Assembly (NCBI GenBank): GCA_031282095.1
Contig: JAITEJ010000131.1
Location: 1-11,711 of the forward strand
Direction of reading: 5' to 3'
DNA length: 11,711 nucleotides
Source: Clostridiales bacterium
Lineage (GTDB): Bacteria; Bacillota_A; Clostridia; Christensenellales; CAG-917
Shown here piece by piece: positions 1-6,085 of the stretch (the stretch's first letter is position 1; each line of letters starts with the position of its first letter). The position numbers and the translations under genes were made by a program. The notes under the pieces were generated by a model. That model was given only the letters and a program-made list of their open reading frames with translations. It was not told the origin of the DNA and ran no database searches.

Positions 1-1621
1 CCTTGTCCTTTAAAGCTTTGCCCTTGGTCTGCGATACGTCAAAATCGTAACTCAAACGGTAGCTTTTGCCGCTAGTATTGCCCCCTCGGTTTTCCTCGCC
101 GTATTCGCCCGCTTCGTTACCGTCCGATACGGCGAGAATCTTGAGCGATTTCTGCCCGCCTATGACGGAGCGTCCTTGATAATTCCATGCGTGCATACCC
201 ATAACTTTAGTAGCTTCCGGCATTTGGCTCTTAATAAGCATAACGTTACGCAGGCTGTAATTAAGATCGGCAATCCCGTTCACTATTTCAGGGTAGCGCC
301 CTTCGCGCATAGCGGCGATAAAATCCGCATCGGCTTGCTTGATATAATCCTCCGGAGTAAGACGATGGCTTTCCTTGCCGGCGTTCGCGTTTTCATAAGA
401 CACGCCGTTTTCGAAAAAGGGATAATCGTCCTCATAGTTTTTAATTTTGCCGTCGTTCATTTTTTTGTCCTCCCTGACGTTTTTGATTTTGGTTTCGGCC
501 GTACCGTTTAAGGCGTCGTCATTTCCGACGTTTTTAGTTTTTTGATTTTGGCTCGTTGTTTGTTGCCGGGTTTCCCGTAACCCCTCGGACGGGCGTACGA
601 TAGCCGCTTTCCGTGCGTCCGCCGCCCTTTTCTTATAGCTTTCGGCAAGGCTCGCAATCGCGTCGTCGTCGTTCCTTTTCGCGTAACGGTAGTCCGACAT
701 ATCCGATGTTTGACGGTAATAAAACGCACTCTTAACGTCGTTTTCGTTTTCATAGCCGTTTCGTATCAGCCATTCGGCGGCTACGCGCGCTTCTTGCGGC
801 AAGCTTTCCGTCGACCAATCCGCCAAACCCTCAACCTGTGATTTGATCGTTAACCCGCCCGATGCTTCGGCCGCGACCGTTTTCGGCGCGGCTGTATTAT
901 CGGTATTCTCCGCGACAGTCCGAACGGGAGCGGTCACGGATTTTTCGAGTATATTCTTGTAAAGGTTGTCGCGATCCCAACCGTAAGCTTCCAGAATATC
1001 GTCGCTTATCTCGCGGCTGAACCTTTCGGCTATTTCTTTAAGATATAACGCTTGAACCGCTTTATCTTCCGCCCCGGATATTTCGGAAAGCATACTTTTA
1101 ATCAACGCCTTTTCGGAGTACAGCCTGTTCGAGACAGGATCCACGATAGAAGCGTCGAAATAACTCATATCTCTATTGATAATACCCGAAAATGCGTTAG
1201 CGGCGATAAGTCTCGCCCGCAAATAATCCGCGCGGTTGTCGTTACGAACGCCTTTCAAACCGCTTCTAATGACGTCTTTTGCCCACCCGTCAAAATAATC
1301 TTCTTCCTCTTCATCCGCGTCCCGCTCCCTTATTTCGGGCTTTTTTATTGAAACGGACTCTCCCATGTTTTCCGCGACGGCAACTTTATGACCGTTCTCG
1401 ATAAGCCGCGCTATGTATCTTTCAACGGCATGAAACGGTACGCCCGCCATCGGCACGCGTTCGGCGGCGTTCGCCATATCGCGACCGGTTAAGGTTAAAT
1501 CCAATTCCTTGCTTAACACGGCGGCGTCCTCCCCGAACGCCTCATAAAAATCCCCGACTCGGACGAATAAAATACAGTCTTTATACTGATTTTTTAAATC
1601 CTGTAATTGCTTATAATCCAT
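1..1621 (-). CDS. MutS domain I fused to ArdC/LtrC-like ssDNA-binding domain (3' end outside window)
   Basis: The frame is open from ATG at 1621 to the window edge (540 codons visible, no stop). Residues 14-90 match MutS domain I: GDFYEAF carries the mismatch-reading Phe-x-Glu (F25, E27), followed by PMAGVPFHAVERYIARL, as in E. coli MutS (PMAGIPYHAVENYLAKL). The connector, core, clamp and ATPase parts of MutS do not follow. Residues about 100-385 are acidic or charged sequence of no family I recognise. Residues about 410-535 look like the N-terminal domain of ArdC/LtrC antirestriction proteins: NYSLRN (454-459), MPEATKVMGMHAW, GQKSLKILA and a final YDFDVSQTKG. ArdC-type proteins bind single-stranded DNA and are thought to protect DNA entering by conjugation; the role here is inferred. 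The start follows AGGA at 9-base spacing, with the stronger AAGGAG overlapping the end of the preceding gene, 11 bases away. A metallopeptidase or other domains may follow beyond the edge. Confidence 0.9.
   Translation of the reverse strand, partial: MDYKQLQDLKNQYKDCILFVRVGDFYEAFGEDAAVLSKELDLTLTGRDMANAAERVPMAGVPFHAVERYIARLIENGHKVAVAENMGESVSIKKPEIRERDADEEEEDYFDGWAKDVIRSGLKGVRNDNRADYLRARLIAANAFSGIINRDMSYFDASIVDPVSNRLYSEKALIKSMLSEISGAEDKAVQALYLKEIAERFSREISDDILEAYGWDRDNLYKNILEKSVTAPVRTVAENTDNTAAPKTVAAEASGGLTIKSQVEGLADWSTESLPQEARVAAEWLIRNGYENENDVKSAFYYRQTSDMSDYRYAKRNDDDAIASLAESYKKRAADARKAAIVRPSEGLRETRQQTTSQNQKTKNVGNDDALNGTAETKIKNVREDKKMNDGKIKNYEDDYPFFENGVSYENANAGKESHRLTPEDYIKQADADFIAAMREGRYPEIVNGIADLNYSLRNVMLIKSQMPEATKVMGMHAWNYQGRSVIGGQKSLKILAVSDGNEAGEYGEENRGGNTSGKSYRLSYDFDVSQTKGKALKDK
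458..475 (-). promoter_or_regulatory. Internal ribosome binding site and in-frame ATG before the ArdC-like part
   Basis: AGGGAGG (469-475, minus strand) lies 8 bases before an ATG at 460. That ATG is in frame with the MutS-I/ArdC fusion and would be its residue 388. The spacing and match are better than at the annotated start at 1621. Initiation here would give a protein beginning MNDGKIKNYE and holding the ArdC-like domain without the MutS part. It may be a working second start or a relic of when the two halves were separate genes. Confidence 0.6.
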
Positions 1622-1632
1622 TCGCGCTATTC

Positions 1633-2100
1633 CTATCTCCTTGACAACCACTTGAATTTCATAGCTTTATGTTTGGTTTTAATCTCGGACAACATACTGA
1701 AAAGCGCGTTTTCCTCGCTCGGCGGAAGATAGCCCGACGCGATTTTTTCCTCGACGTTTCCATTGAAGTCCTTCGCGTCGTTCGCCTTTAAATATTCCTC
1801 GATCTTCTCCGCTTGTTCTTCCGTCAGCGAAACAAAGCCCGTTTCCGTATTGATACCCGTTATGACGACGGTACCCAACAACAGATCGTTATATTCCGGC
1901 AAAAAACAATTGGGTTGTTTACCCTTTTCTTTGGCCTCGCCGTCAAAGGCGACGCCGAGTCCGCGCACGGCGGGGAAAGGGATTAATTCGCGCTTACCCT
2001 CCGCAAGCTCGTTTAAAATTCTCGGATTCTTTTCAATAAGGCGTATCTCGGAACCCGCGCCCGCTTTCTTTACCACCGCAAAAACCTTATCCTGTTTCAT
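1633..2100 (-). CDS. DUF3846-like mobile-element protein
   Basis: This is a 155-residue soluble protein with no signal peptide or membrane segment. The first ~100 residues have the layout of DUF3846 proteins, which are common in Firmicute ICEs and phages and have no known activity: a short N-terminal strand (VFAVVKKAG), an IRLIEKNPRILNEL segment, a central LGVAFDGEAK strand, a KQPNCFLPEYNDLLLGTVVITGI core, then a helix SLTEEQAEKIEEYL. Residues 105-155 are a charged extension ending KFKWLSRR. The ATG at 2100 is chosen because AAGGAGG lies 8 bases upstream. Two earlier ATGs in between open a frame that stops after five residues. The gene begins 16 bases after the preceding one, and its 3' end supplies the ribosome binding site of the MutS-I/ArdC gene. 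The family call rests on pattern recognition only. Confidence 0.7.
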   Translation of the reverse strand: MKQDKVFAVVKKAGAGSEIRLIEKNPRILNELAEGKRELIPFPAVRGLGVAFDGEAKEKGKQPNCFLPEYNDLLLGTVVITGINTETGFVSLTEEQAEKIEEYLKANDAKDFNGNVEEKIASGYLPPSEENALFSMLSEIKTKHKAMKFKWLSRR

Positions 2101-2116
2101 CCATCATTCCTCCTTG

Positions 2117-2473
2117 TTAATTTTCGCCGCTCTCTAAAGCCTCGATTCTTGTTTCCACCTTCTCCAGCGAAGCCCCTTGTCCTATAATGTCGCGCTCGAT
2201 GCGGTTTTGAATATGTAACAGCACGGGAAGACTTTCGCAAACGTCTATATTAACGTAATGCACACCGTCCTTGCCGCGTTTCGCTAAAACAAGCCGCCTG
2301 CCGTCCCCGTCCCGCGCTTTAGATAAGACCTGCGCTATTTTAGAGGCTATGTAACTCTTAGAGAGCTTTTCGTAAGGCGGTACTTTGTAATTGTCCCCGA
2401 ACCGCGCTATCATTTCCTCGCGGCCGACAATCTCTCTGCCGTCTATAAACTTCAATAATTCTTTATTGCTCAT
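2117..2473 (-). CDS. Small protein of unknown function, possible winged-helix DNA binder
   Basis: I do not recognise the family of this 118-residue protein. It overlaps the end of the ParB-like gene by ATGA and has a good ribosome binding site (GGAGGA, about 6 bases before ATG), so translation is probably coupled to ParB. Residues 4-54 look helical (ELLKFIDG, REEMIARFG, SKSYIASKIAQVLSKA). Residues 58-77 look like a beta hairpin (GRRLVLAKRGKDGVHYVNID). That order resembles a winged helix-turn-helix fold. Residues 84-115 look like one amphipathic helix (VLLHIQNRIERDII, LEKVETRIEALE) that could pair subunits. The overlap suggests it works with ParB, for example in partition or in control of the operon, but this is inference. 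There is no membrane segment. Confidence 0.8.
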   Translation of the reverse strand: MSNKELLKFIDGREIVGREEMIARFGDNYKVPPYEKLSKSYIASKIAQVLSKARDGDGRRLVLAKRGKDGVHYVNIDVCESLPVLLHIQNRIERDIIGQGASLEKVETRIEALESGEN

Positions 2474-3336
2474 TCTCTTCCTCCCGCGCCTCCCGCTTTT
2501 GCTATCAATTCCTTTAACTTCAACAGCAGACCGATTTCATAATCGACGTTGCTTATAATTCGCGAAACCGGCAACGGACTCCTTTTCAAATAAATCTCCA
2601 CGCATTCGTCCGTGATGTACTCGTAGCCGACCGTCGCCGCCCCGATAATATCGCACAGCGTCTTCGATATTTTTTCCTCGCGGTTTATACGCTCCGTTTT
2701 TTTTGCAAGGGCTTCCGACAGCAATCGCTCCGCTTCCGTTTCGCGTTCATTCTCCGGCGTTTGCCGCAGACGGTCGTTAAGCCGCGCCGCTTTATCAACG
2801 GAAATCGTCTTGCCCATAGCCTCGCGTATAGGCTCCGGGGCTTCGTTGTCTACCTTTTCGATTTTTGCAAGCGTGCCTTCGCTGACGCCCGCAATTTTCG
2901 CAAGCTCTTTGCGTGTATTTACGGATAAAATCGGCTCTGACAAATTTGCCCAACCCGATTTTGCGCTTTCGCTTTTTCTGTCGCCGCCGCCTTGACTGCA
3001 ATTTTCTCTCGCTTTCCTCGCTATAACGTCCTTTAACTTCAGTGTAACTCTCGTGCGTTCTACGTCGCATAAATTACGCCTTGAAAGCTGATTCCGCATT
3101 ATCCATAAAAGCGCGTCGTCCTCAATTTCAAAACGCTTTTCGAACGTGTTAAACGGTATGCCGAGCCGCGAACAAATCTCATAGCGGTTATGCCCGTCCA
3201 CTATCACGCCGTTCCATGTGACAATCGAATCGCGGCAACCCTCGTTAATCAAGCTCTCGCGTAAATTCTCGTATTCCTCATAATCCAAAGGCGGTATCAA
3301 ATCCTTGAATTTAGGATTAATCCGTAGTTCCATCAA
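2470..3336 (-). CDS. ParB-like N-terminal domain protein with HTH
   Basis: This 287-288-residue protein belongs to the ParB/Spo0J-like group found on plasmids, ICEs and phages. Residues 12-75 form the ParB nuclease-like N-terminal domain, with the box VDGHNRYEICSRLG at 46-59. Next comes a linker with the NQLSRRNL motif (82-89). A helix-turn-helix follows at about 141-162 (RKELAKIAGVSEGTLAKIEKV), then a charged helical C-terminal half. Such proteins bind specific DNA sites for partition or gene control; the target site here is unknown, and I see no ParA partner in the window. The start is ambiguous: TTG at 3336 lies 9 bases after AGGAG and ATG at 3333 lies 12 bases after it, a difference of one residue. 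It is the first gene after a 97-base gap, so it may head its own operon with the next three genes. Confidence 0.88.
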   Translation of the reverse strand: MMELRINPKFKDLIPPLDYEEYENLRESLINEGCRDSIVTWNGVIVDGHNRYEICSRLGIPFNTFEKRFEIEDDALLWIMRNQLSRRNLCDVERTRVTLKLKDVIARKARENCSQGGGDRKSESAKSGWANLSEPILSVNTRKELAKIAGVSEGTLAKIEKVDNEAPEPIREAMGKTISVDKAARLNDRLRQTPENERETEAERLLSEALAKKTERINREEKISKTLCDIIGAATVGYEYITDECVEIYLKRSPLPVSRIISNVDYEIGLLLKLKELIAKAGGAGGRE

Positions 3337-3367
3337 TCTCTCTTACTCCTATCGTATAAAAGTTTTT

Positions 3368-3413
3368 CGGGAAAGGCGCGGAAAACCGCTTTTTTCAAAA
3401 AGGGGTTTCCCGC
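3368..3413 (-). repeat. Two mutually exclusive inverted repeats between virB4-like and ParB-like genes
   Basis: On the minus strand the arm GCGGGAAACC (3404-3413) pairs with GGTTTTCCGC (3378-3387) over 10 base pairs (one G-T). After a small internal mismatch the stem continues through TTTT/AAAA to a TGAA loop. The same left arm also contains CGGGAAA (3406-3412), which pairs perfectly with TTTCCCG at 3368-3374. Both pairings cannot form together. No clear T-run follows the larger stem, so it is not a textbook terminator. It may tune read-through or processing between the channel genes and the ParB operon. Confidence 0.6.
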
Positions 3414-3433
3414 AATCGCCTTCTGTAACCTCC

Positions 3434-6085
3434 CTACATAAATAAGCTCTCGACATAAGGCGTAGCCCGTATGTCGATATTAGTTCTGCTTGCGGGGCCG
3501 TAAATAAAGAACGCCCGCCCGCGCGGGTTGTATACGATACTCGCCTGCTCGCTCTCGTTTATCTCTCCGGCTTTCTCGTACAATTTACAAAGGTCATTCA
3601 TATCGTTAGGCGAAAGGCTGAATACAAGCGAGTATTGCGACACGTTTATAATCGCCGTTGACTTCCGCGCTATTTCCGGCGTACCCGTAAAATCTTTTAT
3701 GTTCTGCGTTACGACTATCTGCATACCGTCATACTTTCTGATGCGCTTCGCCAACTGAAACATAAAATCCAACGCGACGGGATACTGCTCGTTGACGAAC
3801 AGGTGGGCTTCGTCCACAACGACCGCTATTTTGCGGTCCGCGCCGCTACGCCTATTATATTCGCGGTTCTTGATAACCTCGTTTTCAATCCATTTCAATA
3901 TCAACAACATCTGCGCGTTCGCTACGGTTTCGTTCTTATCGGCAAGCAAACGCTGAAAATTAAAAGTTACAAAGTTTTCGGATAATCTGAACGACGACGC
4001 GCCGTTCCATAACGCGCCGTTCATGCCGCCGCTTCCGAATTTCGATAAATAGTTCCGAATGTTCTTTAAGCACGACAACGTATGCGGATCGGTTTCGGAT
4101 TTTGCTTTTTCGTCAACCGTTTCCGCAATGTCGTCAAAAGTCGGATAGTCGCCGCCCCGCAAGCTCTCAAGCCGCGTGCCGCCGGTAATACCTTTCGCCC
4201 CGTACGCGTCCAACGTCGCCTTGTTTAAAATTTCCAAGCAATCGCCGCTCAGCCCCGCGAAAGTCAGTTTAAAAAATTGTTCCAAAAACCTGAGATGCGC
4301 GTAGAAATCGCCGCCCGAATCGTCTTCGTCCTCGTCTCTTAACGAGCCGATAACTTGAAACGGATTGATTATGCCGTGCCTTGACGACCCGGCATCCAAA
4401 ACCTTGCCGCCCAAAGACTCCGTTAATTTACCGTATTCGTTTTCAGGATCAAGCACGAAAATTTTCGCGCCGCACGATGCGAGATTGCAAAGCAAGGTCT
4501 TAGCGGCGTAGGATTTACCGCTCCCCGGTTTTCCGACGATCACCATGTTACTGTTTACGCGCTCGCCGCCGTCGCGCCGGAAAAAATCCACGAACACGGG
4601 CAAATCGTTCTCGCCTATCAGCAACCCGTTTTCCTCGACGACCGCGTTAGACACGAACGGAAAACAGGCCGCAACGGCGGACGACTGTATGCCGCGCGTC
4701 GAATTAAGCTTATCGTAAAAACCCGTCGAGAGATACGCGTCCGCTTGCCGCCCTATCGCCTCGCCGCAGGTAAAACCCAGTTCCCTCAGTTTGCGTTTGA
4801 CCGCGCGCCTGACCTCGTTCCCGCCTTGTACGTCGTAAGCCGTTATTATAATCGAAACGTCGAGCATGGTTTCGTTATCGTTTTGCAGACTCGTCAGGAG
4901 CACCGACAGCGTTTCAACGTGCGTGCTCTTATTTATAACCTCGCTTGCCTTGCCCGACTTCTTTGACGACAGTTCCATGACTGCGTTGTCTATACGCTTA
5001 ACCGCTTTTGATTTCTCCACGGGAGTCAGTTTCATGACGACCTTCGTGTACGGCAGGTCGAAAATCCCGCTACCCCAAGCGTTGCACACGTTCAGCGGAT
5101 AGCCGGCGACGACGAATTGCGTCAGAGTCTTACCGTCCTGACGCGTCCGCGTCAGATTAAATTCCACTCTGTCAGGGATTAGCTCCGACAGCAGGTATTC
5201 CTCCGGCGCGTCGGGTTCATCCATCCATACGTTTTCGGTTAAGGGCGGCTTTTTAATCGGGCAATCCGCCGCCGAGGGCGGTATGCCTACGGATAATCCG
5301 ACGTACTCGTATAACCCGACCTTGTCCAACAACCGCGCTTCCGCGCCCGCCGAATTGAAAAGCCGACCTATTCGGCTAATAGAGCTCATCAGACTTTTTA
5401 CGTCTTTATCGTACAGCATGAAATAGTAAGCGCCGTAACAGCCGTTCGCGTTGCCGTTCATACCGTCGATCGCATTCGCCCTGTCCTCGATAACGTTCAT
5501 TCGCGCCTTGTACTCCGTTTCGGATAAACCGCCGTTCTCGCGGCAATCGATCAATCGTTTAATACGTTCAATCTCACCGTTAAGCTGCCCGTTGAGATCT
5601 AGCGGTCTTTCAAGCTTGACTACGGCGGCTTCCTGTCCGAAGCATAAGCCGTCGTATACCGCCGTCATAGCGCCGTCGATAATCGCGTCCTGCTTCGCGC
5701 CCGACAATAATCGGAATTCAAGCGGACGTATTTCCAACACCGCCGTAAACGATCCGTCCTTGTTTACGATATAATTGTTTTCCAACCGCTCGTACGGAAA
5801 CAAATCCGCGGCGTCGTACTTGCCGCCCTTGATAAAAACTTTACGGGAAAACGTATGCCGTATAATGCGGAACGCCGTCACGTAAATACGTTCGTCGTCT
5901 ATCGGAAAAAAAGCGAGCGCGGCTATGCAAGCCGCGCCCAAAGCGATTAACAATTTATGCGGCAGATTGCTCGACACGGTTAACGCTATAACGCCCAACA
6001 GACAGCCGCCGATTAAGACGTCCGCCAGCGTCGCGTTTTTATAAAACTTCATTCGAACCTTCGTGCTTTTAGGAATAAACCTCAT
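3434..6085 (-). CDS. virB4: VirB4-family conjugation ATPase with fused PrgI-like membrane N-terminus
   Basis: This 883-residue protein is the energy-supplying ATPase of the mating channel (VirB4/TraE/TrbE family), acting at the inner face of the membrane. The VirB4 core has Walker A GKPGSGKS (518-525), the strand-rich IFVLDPENEY segment after it, and Walker B IAVVVDEAHLF with D758-E759. A VVTQNIKDF segment then leads into a C-terminal SLSPNDMNDL region. The first ~85 residues are unusual: MRFIPKSTKVRMKFYKNATL is followed by two hydrophobic helices (about 19-39 and 42-61), the layout of PrgI, which is normally a separate small gene just before virB4. Here no separate PrgI gene lies between virB6 and virB4, and the start overlaps the virB6 stop (ATGA), so the N-terminus is probably a fused PrgI. 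The ribosome binding site is AAGGAG, 5 bases before ATG. The stop is TAG. Confidence 0.95.
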   Translation of the reverse strand: MRFIPKSTKVRMKFYKNATLADVLIGGCLLGVIALTVSSNLPHKLLIALGAACIAALAFFPIDDERIYVTAFRIIRHTFSRKVFIKGGKYDAADLFPYERLENNYIVNKDGSFTAVLEIRPLEFRLLSGAKQDAIIDGAMTAVYDGLCFGQEAAVVKLERPLDLNGQLNGEIERIKRLIDCRENGGLSETEYKARMNVIEDRANAIDGMNGNANGCYGAYYFMLYDKDVKSLMSSISRIGRLFNSAGAEARLLDKVGLYEYVGLSVGIPPSAADCPIKKPPLTENVWMDEPDAPEEYLLSELIPDRVEFNLTRTRQDGKTLTQFVVAGYPLNVCNAWGSGIFDLPYTKVVMKLTPVEKSKAVKRIDNAVMELSSKKSGKASEVINKSTHVETLSVLLTSLQNDNETMLDVSIIITAYDVQGGNEVRRAVKRKLRELGFTCGEAIGRQADAYLSTGFYDKLNSTRGIQSSAVAACFPFVSNAVVEENGLLIGENDLPVFVDFFRRDGGERVNSNMVIVGKPGSGKSYAAKTLLCNLASCGAKIFVLDPENEYGKLTESLGGKVLDAGSSRHGIINPFQVIGSLRDEDEDDSGGDFYAHLRFLEQFFKLTFAGLSGDCLEILNKATLDAYGAKGITGGTRLESLRGGDYPTFDDIAETVDEKAKSETDPHTLSCLKNIRNYLSKFGSGGMNGALWNGASSFRLSENFVTFNFQRLLADKNETVANAQMLLILKWIENEVIKNREYNRRSGADRKIAVVVDEAHLFVNEQYPVALDFMFQLAKRIRKYDGMQIVVTQNIKDFTGTPEIARKSTAIINVSQYSLVFSLSPNDMNDLCKLYEKAGEINESEQASIVYNPRGRAFFIYGPASRTNIDIRATPYVESLFM

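Noticed and set aside
508..753. 81-codon basic minus-strand frame inside the fusion gene
   Set aside because: It is an out-of-frame shadow of the MutS-I/ArdC gene; the long open frame has recognisable domains on both sides.
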